Counted from the first letter of the stretch, positions 9,389-18,118 are shown. The stretch is DNA of 64,000 nt from Dryocola sp036489025 (GCA_036489025.1 DASXGN010000051.1:96911-160910); one strand, 5' to 3'. Numbers and translations are program-made. The notes: generated from the sequence alone by a model not told the origin.

Positions 9389-9708
9389 GCTACCTGCTGA
9401 TCGTGCTGGCCAGCCTGCTTAGCTGCGGGGGCCAGCTGTGTCAGAAGCAGGCCGCTCGCGGGAGCCGGGCGCGGCACATGCTGCGCTGGCTTGTGCTAAG
9501 CGTGGCGCTGCTCGGCTGCGCCATGCTGCTCTGGCTGCTGGTCCTGCAGCGCGTGCCCGTCAGCGTGGCGTATCCAATGCTCAGCCTGAACTTTATCTTT
9601 ATTACGCTTGCCGCACGCTTTATCTGGCACGAGCCGGTGTCGCTGCGGCACTGGCTGGGCGTGGGGCTGATTATCGGCGGGATTGTGATGATGGGAGGTT
9701 CGGCCTGA
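9385..9708 (+). CDS. arnE: Ara4N-phosphoundecaprenol flippase subunit ArnE
   Basis: A 107-residue, four-helix EamA/SMR-like membrane protein. With ArnF it moves undecaprenyl-phosphate-Ara4N to the periplasmic face of the inner membrane. The stretch RVPVSVAYPMLSLNFIF is characteristic. Start and stop overlap arnT and arnF, so the three are translated in a coupled way. Confidence 0.93.
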   Translation: MSYLLIVLASLLSCGGQLCQKQAARGSRARHMLRWLVLSVALLGCAMLLWLLVLQRVPVSVAYPMLSLNFIFITLAARFIWHEPVSLRHWLGVGLIIGGIVMMGGSA

Positions 9709-10130
9709 TGGGATATTTTTGGGCGCTAATGAGCGTGCTGCTGGTCAGCGGCGCGCAGCTCGTCATGAAATGGGCGATGACCATGCTGCCTCCCGTCGCT
9801 CAGCATCAGGCGCTGCTGGAGGCCTTCTATCGCTTCACGCCCGCCGCCGCGGCGCTGGTTATTGGCCTGCTGGCCTACGCTATCTCCATGGCGTGCTGGT
9901 TTCTGGCGCTGCGACGTATCGCACTGAGCAAAGCCTACCCGCTGCTGAGCTTAAGCTACGTGCTGGTCTGGGGCGCGGCAATCTGGCTGCCGTGGCTGAA
10001 TGAGCGTTTTAGCGCGGGGAAACTGATTGGCGTCAGCGCTATTTTTATCGGCCTGCTGCTGGTCTGCCTGCCGCAAAAAAGCGGCGTTTCGCGTTCGTCA
10101 GCGGCGAACAAACCCGGCTCCGTTGATTAG
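9708..10130 (+). CDS. arnF: Ara4N-phosphoundecaprenol flippase subunit ArnF
   Basis: A 140-residue four-helix membrane protein, partner of ArnE. The start is ATG at 9708, overlapping the arnE stop by 1 bp; a longer upstream reading frame exists but would run through arnE out of frame. The protein is about 12 residues longer than E. coli ArnF, with a hydrophilic Ser/Lys-rich tail. Its stop overlaps the stop of a small gene on the other strand. Confidence 0.92.
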   Translation: MGYFWALMSVLLVSGAQLVMKWAMTMLPPVAQHQALLEAFYRFTPAAAALVIGLLAYAISMACWFLALRRIALSKAYPLLSLSYVLVWGAAIWLPWLNERFSAGKLIGVSAIFIGLLLVCLPQKSGVSRSSAANKPGSVD

Positions 10131-10255
10131 AGGGCGTCTTCTAAGGCGTCGAATAAATCAGCAAGGTGAGCGGTAATATCAAACAGGTTAAACATTAGCG
10201 AAGCCCAGATGCCAAGCATCAGCACTAATAGCACAGACAGAAGCCAAAAATTCAT
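10127..10255 (-). CDS. Small hydrophobic membrane peptide, 42 residues (unrecognised)
   Basis: The frame starts MNFWLLSVLLVLMLGIWA and ends LADLFDALEDAL: one membrane helix (about residues 3-22) followed by an acidic amphipathic tail. It converges with arnF and overlaps its stop by 2 bp, the place where pmrD sits in E. coli and Salmonella; no PmrD-like frame is present here. A promoter with an extended -10 (TGCTATAAC) lies 30 bases upstream. The ribosome site is weak (AAAGTGA). I do not recognise the family. Being open could be chance, but the promoter, helix-plus-acidic-tail design and tidy convergent end speak for a real gene. Confidence 0.5.
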   Translation of the reverse strand: MNFWLLSVLLVLMLGIWASLMFNLFDITAHLADLFDALEDAL

Positions 10256-10270
10256 GCGGTCATCACTTTG

Positions 10271-10286
10271 CGGAAACGTGTTTCCG
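10271..10286. promoter_or_regulatory. Palindrome overlapping the start region of the small membrane gene
   Basis: CGGAAAC-GT-GTTTCCG is a 7-bp perfect dyad located just downstream of the -10 box of the minus-strand promoter, that is, across the expected transcription start. This is a typical repressor-operator position. Which regulator binds is unknown. Confidence 0.4.
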
Positions 10287-10314
10287 TTATAGCAAAATAT
10301 TGGCCGTTTGTTAG
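10286..10314 (-). promoter_or_regulatory. Promoter for the small membrane-peptide gene
   Basis: On the minus strand, CTAACA (10309-10314) is 17 bp from TATAAC (10286-10291), and the latter is preceded by TGC, forming an extended -10. This is a convincing sigma-70 promoter pointing at the 42-codon frame. Confidence 0.5.
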
Positions 10315-10349
10315 GTTATGTTTTGTAAAGGAAATTTCACTTCCACCGG

Positions 10350-10377
10350 AAGAAAAGAGAGCGGCGCAATGCCGCTC
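10350..10377 (-). terminator. Rho-independent terminator after the ABC importer genes
   Basis: On the minus strand GAGCGGC-ATTGC-GCCGCTC is followed by TCTTTTCTT. It sits 8 bases downstream of the ATPase gene stop and separates the importer operon from the small membrane-peptide gene. Confidence 0.65.
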
Positions 10378-10384
10378 GGTAGGC

Positions 10385-11458
10385 TTATCCGGCCTTCGGG
10401 AAAACCCAGACGTGTTTCTCGGGCAGCGCCAGGCGGCAGCGTTGCGAATCGCGCAGCTCGGTGCCGTAGGCGCGAAGCACAAAATCATCGCCCGAAGTGC
10501 GGAACAGATATTCCCAGCGGTCGCCGAGGTACATGCTGGTCAGCAGCGGCAGCTCGAACTGATTTTCGCCCGGACCTTCGGCTAAGCCAACTCGTTCCAC
10601 GCGAATGACCGCCGTGCCTTCCTGCCCGCTTTGTACGCCTTCTCCCGCGTGGCCCCACAGCGCCCAGTCCTGGCCCTCAATCCGCGCTTTCCCGTCGCGA
10701 ACCTCGGTGACTTTGCCGTGCAGGCGGTTGTTGCTGCCCATAAACTCCGCCGTGAACAGCGTTTGTGGCGAGCCGTACATCTCCTCCGGCGTGCCCTGCT
10801 GTTCAATTTTGCCGTTGTTAAGCAGCAGGATACGGTCGGAAATTGCCATCGCCTCGTTCTGATCGTGCGTCACCATCAGCGCCGACAGGCCGAGTTTGAT
10901 AATCAGCTCGCGCAGGAAGACGCGTGCCTCTTCGCGCAGCTTGGCGTCGAGGTTTGACAGCGGCTCATCAAGCAGGATAACCGGCGGGTTATAGACCAGC
11001 GCCCGGCCAATCGCCACGCGCTGCTGCTGGCCGCCGGAAAGCTGGTACGGATGGCGCTTGCCCAGATGCCCGAGGCCGAGCTGATCCAGCACGCTCTGCA
11101 CGCGCCGGGTGATTTCTGCCGCCGCCACTTTGCGCAGCTTCAGCGGATAAGCCACGTTTTCAAACACGGTTTTGTGCGGCCACAGCGCGTAGGACTGGAA
11201 CACCAGCCCCAGATTGCGCTCTTCCGCCGGGACTTCGCTGCGCGGCGTGCCGTCATAGACTTTGTTATTGCCGATGACGATCGTGCCCCGCGTCGGTTTT
11301 TCCAGCCCGGCGATGGCGCGCAGCAGGGTGGTTTTGCCGCTGCCGGAAGGGCCGAGCAGGGACACGACTTCGCCACGCTTCAGGTCCATAGAAACGCCTT
11401 TGAGCACCGGATTGTCACCGTAGGTTAAATGCAGATTCTCAACCGATAATTCAATCAT
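10385..11458 (-). CDS. ABC importer ATP-binding protein (Afu/Fbp/PotA-like)
   Basis: A 357-residue ATPase with a Walker A motif (GPSGSGKTT), signature LSGGQQQR, Walker B (VILLDEPLSNLDA), the switch His in VTHDQNEAM and a C-terminal TOBE domain that usually has a regulatory role. The ATG at 11458 was chosen: it begins MIELSVENL, the normal family start, and overlaps the permease stop by 8 bp. A longer frame to 11545 would lie inside the permease gene. It powers import through the fused permease encoded upstream. Confidence 0.9.
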   Translation of the reverse strand: MIELSVENLHLTYGDNPVLKGVSMDLKRGEVVSLLGPSGSGKTTLLRAIAGLEKPTRGTIVIGNNKVYDGTPRSEVPAEERNLGLVFQSYALWPHKTVFENVAYPLKLRKVAAAEITRRVQSVLDQLGLGHLGKRHPYQLSGGQQQRVAIGRALVYNPPVILLDEPLSNLDAKLREEARVFLRELIIKLGLSALMVTHDQNEAMAISDRILLLNNGKIEQQGTPEEMYGSPQTLFTAEFMGSNNRLHGKVTEVRDGKARIEGQDWALWGHAGEGVQSGQEGTAVIRVERVGLAEGPGENQFELPLLTSMYLGDRWEYLFRTSGDDFVLRAYGTELRDSQRCRLALPEKHVWVFPKAG

Positions 11459-13220
11459 GTAATTTGACTCCAAAACGAAGGGCGATGCCCAGGCCGACCA
11501 CGACCAGCAGGATGTTGATAAAGGAGAGGGCGGCGACAATATCAATCGCGCCTGCCGCCCACAGGGATACCAGCATCGAACCGATGGTTTCGGTACCCGG
11601 AGAAAGCAGGTACACGCCGGTGGAGTATTCGCGTTCGAAAATCAGGAACATCAGCAGCCAGGAGCCAATCAGCCCGTAGCGCGACAGCGGAATGGTCACG
11701 TGGCGGGTGATCTGCCCGCGGGTGGCGCCCGTACTGCGCGCGGCTTCCTCCAGCTCCGGCCCGACCTGCAACAGCGTTGAAGAAATCAGCCGCAGGCCGT
11801 AGGCCATCCACACCACGGTGTACGCCAGCCAGACGCTGAAAATGGTGCTGCGCAGCGATCGCAGCCAGACCACAAAGTGATCGCGCATAAACTGCGACCA
11901 CGACATGCCCGACAGCCAGCCGGATTTCAGCGCGTTATCCAGCCACATCGGCAGGAACAGGAATACCCACAGGAAAGCCAGACCGGCGAGCAGGCCCGGC
12001 ACCGCGCGCGGCACCAGCACGCTGTAGTCGAGGAAGCGGGTGACGTTGTCCGGCTTGCGGTGCATGGCGATGCCGATAAACAGGTAGCAGGCCACCGCCA
12101 GCGCGCCGCCGATGACGCCTATCGCCATCGAGTTAACAATCGCCCGCAGCAGGTTCGGCTGCTCCCAGATATTGCGGAAGGTGGCAAGCGACAGCTCGTC
12201 CCAGATCGACACGCCGACGCCCCAGTTGGAGATAAACGCCCGCAGCATGACGCCGACCAGCGGCACGCCGATGGTCACGGTCAGCCAGAAGGCCACCACG
12301 GCTCCGGCCACCCAGCGCCATTTGCCGAGCGGCAGCGCCCGGGCCTGAGAAGCTTTACCTTTCACCGTGACAAAGCGGTTCGCCGTGCGCATCAGCCTGC
12401 GTTGCAGCATGACCAGCGGAATGGTGATGCAAATCAGCACGACCGCCACGGCGGCCATCAGATGATAGGAAGGCGTGCCGAGCTTGTTGGTCAGCTGGTA
12501 CAGATAGGTCGCCAGCACCAGGTTGCCTTCCGGATCGCCCAGCACCAGCATCAGGCCGAACACCTCCAGCCCGAGGAAGAACAGCAGCACGCTGGCGTAG
12601 AGAATCGACGGGCGCACCATCGGCAGGCTTACCGCCGTCATCACCTGGAGCGGCGTGGCACCGGCGGTGCGCGCCGCTTCCTCAACGTCAGACCCGACGC
12701 TGCGCAGCGCCGAGGAGATATACAGATAGGCGTGCGGCACGTGGGTCAGGCCCGCAATAACCACGATGCTCGACATGTCGTAGATATTCCACGGAATGAA
12801 GCCCAGCAGCGACTGCGCCCATAGGGAAAAGAAGCCGACCGGCCCGGCCGCCACGACGTAGCCAAAGCCCAGCACCATCGGCGAGACAAAAATAGGCACC
12901 AGAATCAGCGGTTCGATGATGCGGCGGCCCGGCAAATCGGTACGTACCATCAGGAACGCCAGAATACCGCCGAGCGGGATGGCAATCGCCACCAGCCCGA
13001 AGGCGAGGATAAAGCCGCTTTTTAGCGCGGTATAAAAATCAGGATCGGTAAAAATAAACTCGAAAGATTCGAGGCTCCACTCCTTCGACGGCGAAAAGAA
13101 CGGCGCGGAGAGAAAGCTCTGGATAACGATAAACGACAGCGGAACGTAGATAACCAGCGTCGTCAGCAGCACCACAACGCTGCGCGGCAGGCTTTGCCAC
13201 TTTCTGAGCAATGCACGCAT
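11451..13220 (-). CDS. ABC importer permease, two permease domains fused
   Basis: This 589-residue inner-membrane protein has two BPD_transp_1 domains in one chain, each with about six helices and its own EAA loop (EEAARTAGATPLQV near residue 180 and EEAARSTGATRGQI near residue 485), which dock the ATPase. This FbpB/AfuB layout is found in Fe3+- and AfuABC-type systems. The start has a strong ribosome site (AGGGAAG). The substrate is not shown by the sequence. Confidence 0.9.
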   Translation of the reverse strand: MRALLRKWQSLPRSVVVLLTTLVIYVPLSFIVIQSFLSAPFFSPSKEWSLESFEFIFTDPDFYTALKSGFILAFGLVAIAIPLGGILAFLMVRTDLPGRRIIEPLILVPIFVSPMVLGFGYVVAAGPVGFFSLWAQSLLGFIPWNIYDMSSIVVIAGLTHVPHAYLYISSALRSVGSDVEEAARTAGATPLQVMTAVSLPMVRPSILYASVLLFFLGLEVFGLMLVLGDPEGNLVLATYLYQLTNKLGTPSYHLMAAVAVVLICITIPLVMLQRRLMRTANRFVTVKGKASQARALPLGKWRWVAGAVVAFWLTVTIGVPLVGVMLRAFISNWGVGVSIWDELSLATFRNIWEQPNLLRAIVNSMAIGVIGGALAVACYLFIGIAMHRKPDNVTRFLDYSVLVPRAVPGLLAGLAFLWVFLFLPMWLDNALKSGWLSGMSWSQFMRDHFVVWLRSLRSTIFSVWLAYTVVWMAYGLRLISSTLLQVGPELEEAARSTGATRGQITRHVTIPLSRYGLIGSWLLMFLIFEREYSTGVYLLSPGTETIGSMLVSLWAAGAIDIVAALSFINILLVVVGLGIALRFGVKLHD

Positions 13221-13271
13221 ATAACTTCCCTACGGTTAGCAACCCTGACGGCGGGATCGGGCAGGAGAAAG

Positions 13272-13300
13272 GGAAGCGCGGCTAAAGGCGGCGCGCTTCC
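13272..13300 (-). terminator. Intercistronic hairpin between binding-protein and permease genes
   Basis: A 9-bp GC-rich perfect stem (GGAAGCGCG / CGCGCTTCC, 11-base loop) lies in the 89-bp gap. It lacks a clean U-tract, so it most likely acts as an attenuator or mRNA 3'-end protector, giving more binding protein than permease, as is usual in ABC import operons. Confidence 0.55.
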
Positions 13301-13309
13301 GTCATACCA

Positions 13310-14398
13310 TTATTTGGCCGCGGCGGTACGCCACTGTTTGATGTAGTCGAGGCGTTTTTTCTGCTGGAGATAGTCGAGCAGGGTTTCGTCCACCGGGATC
13401 GGCTTCAGCGCTTTGCCGAGCATTTTGGTCATGCCGTCGATATCGTTTTTACCTTCGATATCGTTGCGGATGGACGGAATATCAGCCTGATTAGCCAGAA
13501 TGCTCTGTCCCTTCTCTGACAGCACGTAGTCCAGCCACAGCTTCGCGGCGTTGGCGTTCTGCGCCTGCTGGCTGATAAACGAGACGCGGGACAGCACCAG
13601 GGTGTAATCCTTCGGATAAGCAATGCCCAGCGACGGGTCTGTTTTGGCGCGGGCTTCGGCGTAGGAACCCAGAATGTTAAAGCCAATCAGGTTTTCGCCG
13701 GAGGACACTCGCTCCATCATCGTGCCGGTTGACGACTGCACGGCCAGGCCGCCTTTAGCGACGTCGGCCAGCGTTTTGAAGTAGTTCGGATCGGCCTTAA
13801 AGTCCTGCACGGAAAGCATGAAGCCGAGGCCGGATTTTTCAATATCGTAGGTGGTGACTTTTTTGCTGAACTTATCGGGCTGGCCGGCAATAAGCTTCGC
13901 CAGCGCCGCGTGGGAATCCGGAACCTCGGCGGCCGTGATCAGACGTTTGTTATAGATAAATACTACCGGCTCGTAGGTGGTGCCGTAGGCCTTGCTTTGC
14001 CAGACCGCCCACTTCGGCAGCTGGGCCTGCTCGGGAGACGGGTACGCCTGCGCGTAGTCGGTGGCCAGCTTCAGGGCGGTGTCCATTGACGAGCTCCACA
14101 CCACGTCGCCGCTGCTGCCGCCGGAAGCCTGTTCGCTGATAAAACGATTGTACAGCTCGGTGCTGTTCATATCATTGTATTCAACTTTGATGCCCGGATA
14201 GGCGGCCTCGAAGCCCTGAATCAGCGGGCCTGCGGCCTTGGTGTCGGTCGTGGAGTACACCACGACTTTGCCTTCTTTGGTGGCGGCATCCACCACTTTT
14301 TGATAGTCCGCCGGGTAGCCCTGAGGCAGCGCGGCGAGGGTCGAAGCAGAGGCCAGAACGGCGACGGTCAGCAGCGAGAATCTTAATTTATTCGACAT
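13310..14398 (-). CDS. ABC importer periplasmic substrate-binding protein (AfuA/FbpA-like)
   Basis: The 362-residue protein starts with a signal peptide (LRFSLLTVAVLASASTLAA) and then a family-1/Fe3+-type binding protein fold (VVVYSTTDTKAAGPLIQGFE, YPGIKVEYNDMNS). The ATG at 14398 was chosen because GGAAGG lies just upstream; a start at 14443 would put 15 residues before the signal peptide. I do not see the paired tyrosines that bind iron in FbpA, so iron is not the obvious ligand. AfuA relatives bind sugar phosphates, but the ligand here is open. Confidence 0.88.
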   Translation of the reverse strand: MSNKLRFSLLTVAVLASASTLAALPQGYPADYQKVVDAATKEGKVVVYSTTDTKAAGPLIQGFEAAYPGIKVEYNDMNSTELYNRFISEQASGGSSGDVVWSSSMDTALKLATDYAQAYPSPEQAQLPKWAVWQSKAYGTTYEPVVFIYNKRLITAAEVPDSHAALAKLIAGQPDKFSKKVTTYDIEKSGLGFMLSVQDFKADPNYFKTLADVAKGGLAVQSSTGTMMERVSSGENLIGFNILGSYAEARAKTDPSLGIAYPKDYTLVLSRVSFISQQAQNANAAKLWLDYVLSEKGQSILANQADIPSIRNDIEGKNDIDGMTKMLGKALKPIPVDETLLDYLQQKKRLDYIKQWRTAAAK

Positions 14399-14438
14399 TA
14401 TTGTTAACCTTCCAGTCACATTTGATGAACTAAAAGTC

Positions 14439-14466
14439 AACATAACCTAACGATTCAGGCAGACAA
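14439..14466 (-). promoter_or_regulatory. Possible promoter of the ABC importer genes
   Basis: On the minus strand TTGTCT (14461-14466) is 16 bp from TATGTT (14439-14444), 40 bases upstream of the binding-protein start. The match is moderate, consistent with a promoter that needs an activator. Confidence 0.35.
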
Positions 14467-14498
14467 TAGCGTGCGGCCGGTCAGCTGTCCGAAGTGTG

Positions 14499-14521
14499 AT
14501 TGCCGGCATTTTTTAGGCAAT
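14499..14521. promoter_or_regulatory. Dyad upstream of the importer promoter; possible response-regulator site
   Basis: ATTGCC and GGCAAT are 11 bp apart and lie about 33 bp upstream of the candidate -35 box, the position of an activator site. The adjacent CitB/DcuR-type regulator is the natural candidate. The region around it is unusually A/T-rich, as is common for CitB-type sites. Confidence 0.4.
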
Positions 14522-14581
14522 TAACACCATAAAAACCGCGAAGATGAAGTTCAAACCGGGCCGCTCGGGCGAGATGTATTC

Positions 14582-15283
14582 TCACGGATTCTCAGCGGCT
14601 TTTCGGTAAAGGCGGCGCGGATGGCCGATGTTGCCATATTGCATTTCCACCCCGATAAAGCCCGTTTCCACGCAGTATTCCAGGTAGCGACGGCCCGTTG
14701 TTTTACTGATGCCTGTCTCGGCGACAACCTGTTCCACCGACCAGCTGCTCTCCGGGCTGGCGGTAAAAACGCGCTGCACCAGCTCGAGCGTATTAGGCTC
14801 AATTCCTTTGGCGGAGGGGGCCGGGCCCGTTTCACCGGCGGGCAAATTAAACAGCCGATCCAGCGCACTTTGATCCACCACCTTCACGCTGCGCAGCCCC
14901 TGCACCAGCCGCATAAAGCGTTCCAGCGAGGCGTGCAGGCGGTTAAAAAATACCGGCTTGATGATGTAGTCGAACGCGCCGCTGCGCATCGCGTGGCTGC
15001 AGGTTTGCATATCGCTGGCGGCGGTAATGAAAATGACCGAGCACTCGAAGCTCCTCAGCAGCGGGCTGTCCAGCAAATCCACGCCCTGGCCGTCGGGCAG
15101 GAAGTTATCGAGCAGCACCAGCCTTGGCCGATGGCATTCCAGAAGGGGACGGGCCTGTTCGAGCGTGGCGGCGATGCCGACGACGCGCAGGTGAAAGTTT
15201 TGCTCAATATAGTCGCGATGCAGGCCGGCCAGATGCGGCTCGTCTTCCACAATAACGACTTCGAGCGGTCGGTTATTTGGCAT
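14582..15283 (-). CDS. CitB/DcuR-family response regulator
   Basis: A 233-residue two-component regulator. The receiver domain (residues 1-125) has acidic VEDE, phospho-acceptor D59 in LVLLDN, T87 and K109 (YIIKP), so it should be active. The C-terminal part ends in a helix-turn-helix (EQVVAETGISKTTGRRYLEY), as in DcuR and CitB. Its start overlaps the kinase stop by 11 bp. It lies directly upstream of the importer genes in the same direction, so it probably activates them. Confidence 0.9.
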   Translation of the reverse strand: MPNNRPLEVVIVEDEPHLAGLHRDYIEQNFHLRVVGIAATLEQARPLLECHRPRLVLLDNFLPDGQGVDLLDSPLLRSFECSVIFITAASDMQTCSHAMRSGAFDYIIKPVFFNRLHASLERFMRLVQGLRSVKVVDQSALDRLFNLPAGETGPAPSAKGIEPNTLELVQRVFTASPESSWSVEQVVAETGISKTTGRRYLEYCVETGFIGVEMQYGNIGHPRRLYRKAAENP

Positions 15284-16925
15284 ATGCTACTCCTGTTGCC
15301 GTCGCGGCCTGAAGCGGAATGAAAACGGAAAATATCGTCCCCTGCGGCGCGTTATCCGTGACTTCGATACTTCCCCCGGCGCGGTTCACGTAGCCCGCGA
15401 CCAGGTAAAGCCCAATGCCGTGATCCGAACCGGCCAGTTCATGGCCGTGTGAGGGTTTGCTGGTGGTACCCTGTTCAAAAATATGCGGCTTCAGGGCATC
15501 GTCAACGCCCGCGCCCCGGTCGGCCACCTCAATCAGCAGCTCCTGGTTTCTATCGGAAATGTACAGCTCTACCGGCGTGGCGACGCCGGTTTTCAGCGTG
15601 GCGTCCACGGCGTTATCCAGCAGATTGCCGACCACCGACATCAGCTCGGTTTCGCTGATAGCCAGCGGAATACGCGTGAGCTGGCAGGCCGGGTCAAACG
15701 CCAGCTCAATGCCTTTCTCGCGGGCCAGAACGTATTTCCCCAGCAGCAGGCCGCACAGCGCGGGCGAGGTAAAGCGAACGGAAACAAAATCCAGCGCGGC
15801 CTGCGCGCCCTCGGACTGCGCCTGAATGTAGCGCATCGCGTCGTCATAGCGCTGCATTTGCAGCAGGCCAGCCAGCGTCGCGGTCCAGTTCAGCTGCTCG
15901 TGGCGCATGACGCGCAGGCTGTCCGCGTAGCGCTTCACCTGACTGAGCTGGCTGCTCAGCGTGTTGATGTCGTTTTTGTCGCGAAAGCTAAACACCCAGC
16001 CGCTCTCCCCGCCTGGCTCAAGCTCAATCGGCACGCGGTTGACGATCACCTGGCGCTGATTAAGCACGGTGATTAAATCGTGCTGGCTGCTGTTTTCCGC
16101 CGCGCCGCTCAGGGTAAAAAAGCCCGGCGGCGTGTGCATGACTTCCGGCAGCGGCCTGCCGAGGAGTTCTGTTTCGGGCAGGGGAATATCCAGCATCTCC
16201 CTGGCCGCGCGGTTGATTAAAATCAGCTGCCGCTCGGCGTTCACGGCGAAGACGCCTTCGTACATCGCCTCCAGCAGCGCCTTCTGCTGGCGCACCAGCT
16301 GCGCAATATCCTTCGGCTCCAGGCGAAACATCTGCTTTTTAAGATTGCGGGTAAACAGCCAGGAAAAGATAAACAGCAGCAGCAACAGCAGCAGGCCGTA
16401 GAGGCCCGCCTGCCAAAGAAGCCGGGCGTTAATATTGGCGATATAAGAGGTGAGATAGCCGACGGAAACGATGCCGATGACCCGATGCCGGGCATCAAAA
16501 ATGGGTGCCTTGCTGCGTAAGGAAACGCCGATGCCGCCCTGGCGCATGGAGATAATGGTTCTCCCCTTAAGCACCTCGGCATTATCGCCGCCGATCATCG
16601 GTAAATTGAGGCGTTCCGGGGATTCGGAGTGGTAAAGATGCTGTTCGCGCACGTCGCCGACAACGATGTAGCTGGCGTCGCTCTGGTCGCGCAGCGGCTG
16701 AATCAAACGGGCGATTCCCGCGATGTCACGGCCCGCGACTTTCTCCGCCAGCCCCGGCATCAGCGCGATTTCGCTGGCCTGCACGCGGGCGCGCTGCCCA
16801 AGATCGTGATGCAGCTGGCGGTCGATAAAGTGAAACAGAATCGCGCCCAGCAGCGCCAGCAGCAGGCAGGAAAACGCCACCAGAGACAAAAATAGCTTCA
16901 CCTGAAAAGGCAACTTGCGGGTCAT
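15273..16925 (-). CDS. CitA/DcuS-family sensor histidine kinase
   Basis: A 550-residue membrane sensor. Helix 1 is at about residues 9-33, a periplasmic PAS-like sensor at 35-170, helix 2 at 171-192, a cytoplasmic PAS at 215-310 and the kinase core after that, with H342 in RHEQLN, the N box NLLDNAVDA and the G boxes DRGAGV and HGIGLYLV. The family senses citrate, fumarate and related carboxylates. ATG 16925 was chosen because MTRKLPFQVKLF directly precedes helix 1; the frame is open 22 codons further. The regulator and ABC importer genes follow. Confidence 0.9.
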   Translation of the reverse strand: MTRKLPFQVKLFLSLVAFSCLLLALLGAILFHFIDRQLHHDLGQRARVQASEIALMPGLAEKVAGRDIAGIARLIQPLRDQSDASYIVVGDVREQHLYHSESPERLNLPMIGGDNAEVLKGRTIISMRQGGIGVSLRSKAPIFDARHRVIGIVSVGYLTSYIANINARLLWQAGLYGLLLLLLLFIFSWLFTRNLKKQMFRLEPKDIAQLVRQQKALLEAMYEGVFAVNAERQLILINRAAREMLDIPLPETELLGRPLPEVMHTPPGFFTLSGAAENSSQHDLITVLNQRQVIVNRVPIELEPGGESGWVFSFRDKNDINTLSSQLSQVKRYADSLRVMRHEQLNWTATLAGLLQMQRYDDAMRYIQAQSEGAQAALDFVSVRFTSPALCGLLLGKYVLAREKGIELAFDPACQLTRIPLAISETELMSVVGNLLDNAVDATLKTGVATPVELYISDRNQELLIEVADRGAGVDDALKPHIFEQGTTSKPSHGHELAGSDHGIGLYLVAGYVNRAGGSIEVTDNAPQGTIFSVFIPLQAATATGVAYAK

Positions 16926-17170
16926 TGGGCCTGCCGATGCAACAAATGAGTAACATTCGGCCAGCCTGCCACGCGCCGATTCCGGCGGCAATCGACCGCG
17001 CTCAGAGTTGTGAGCCAGCTGGGATTTACTGAGATGGTTGATAGGCTTTAAGGCGATTACAACCTCATTATGGGAATATTAGGTTCAAAGCAGCTAGTAA
17101 AATTTAAAAAGTGGGCTGAAATACTTTTACTCTTTAAATACGAATATACGTGTATTGATGAAAGGCAGCA

Positions 17171-18061
17171 TCACGACCTTAGCTTCAATAATAGATCAAT
17201 AAGCTCTGTGTCAAAAATGACAGGGATATATAGAGTGAATTCATACGGGATATCAAGAGGTGTAGACCCGAAGTTATAATACTCGATATCATATCCATCT
17301 CTGCGTTTTATATTGTTAATTGAAATAAATCCCCAGTAGGCAATGGAACTCATTTCGAATGGATGTAAAACATTCGTGTGGAAATGGAATTTAAGATAAT
17401 CTCCGCTGACTGATGGCAAAGGAGAGAAAGAAGCCGGAATCGGTGCAAAGTCATTGGGATAACCAATATGATATTCAAAATTTATCATAGAAGAATTCTT
17501 TTTGACCGGTTTGCAAAGAGTCACTAATTGAGGAGCAGGGCGTTGTGTTTCTATCTGGAACTCATTTTCCAAAGCTGCTCGGTGAGGGATATGTGAATGA
17601 CCTGCCTGTTCATAGGGGAATGAGTAATTCCCTGATAAACCAATGAACTTATGATCGTCCAAATGAATGAAATCCACCTGACAATCTGAAAGTTCAAGGG
17701 CGTTTTTATGTTTCCACGAAAATAGCTGCTGAAATTCTAGATCTGCATTTTGCCGGTAGTCTACAGGCGTGACGCCATAGAACGACCTGAAGTAACGAGA
17801 AAATGCCTGCGGGTTAGCGTAATGATAACGTTCGGAAAGTGCCTTAATTGAGATATTGGTATATTTAAGAGCATAGGCACATTTTTGCATACGCTTATTC
17901 ATCACATACTCGTTTATTGAACAACCTACCTGTGATTTAAAAATTCTGTGTAGCTGGGCATTGCTGTATCCTGAGCGCTTCACGATGTCGCTAACACCTA
18001 TGTTCTGGCCGATATTATCGTCAATCCAACGTAATATATCGAGAGTAAATAGCTGGTGCAA
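17171..18061 (-). CDS. AraC-family regulator next to fimbrial cluster
   Basis: A 296-residue protein with the double helix-turn-helix at the N-terminus (residues 1-100; GVSDIVKRSGYSNAQLHRIF and ALSERYHYANPQAFSRYFR) and a GyrI-like effector domain after it, an order shared with Rob. Base composition is AT-rich like the fimbrial genes and unlike the upstream kinase. It is divergent from the major fimbrial subunit gene, so control of the fimbriae is likely (inference). A perfect palindrome lies 58 bp before its start. Confidence 0.85.
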   Translation of the reverse strand: MHQLFTLDILRWIDDNIGQNIGVSDIVKRSGYSNAQLHRIFKSQVGCSINEYVMNKRMQKCAYALKYTNISIKALSERYHYANPQAFSRYFRSFYGVTPVDYRQNADLEFQQLFSWKHKNALELSDCQVDFIHLDDHKFIGLSGNYSFPYEQAGHSHIPHRAALENEFQIETQRPAPQLVTLCKPVKKNSSMINFEYHIGYPNDFAPIPASFSPLPSVSGDYLKFHFHTNVLHPFEMSSIAYWGFISINNIKRRDGYDIEYYNFGSTPLDIPYEFTLYIPVIFDTELIDLLLKLRS

Positions 18062-18118
18062 ATCGGCATCTCCTGTTTTATTGTGTCCGCAGTCTCTGCA
18101 GAAACAAGGTCAGTCAAT

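Noticed and set aside
9438..9707. Longer arnF reading from 9438
   Set aside because: It would lie out of frame inside arnE; the ATG at 9708 begins MGYFWALMSV, the normal ArnF start.
10131..10384. A pmrD homologue after arnF
   Set aside because: Neither strand has a frame of about 85 codons; only the 42-codon membrane peptide is open here.
17070..17279. 69-residue plus-strand frame between kinase and AraC genes
   Set aside because: No ribosome site, overlaps the AraC gene's end and has no protein-like pattern beyond AT-rich codons.
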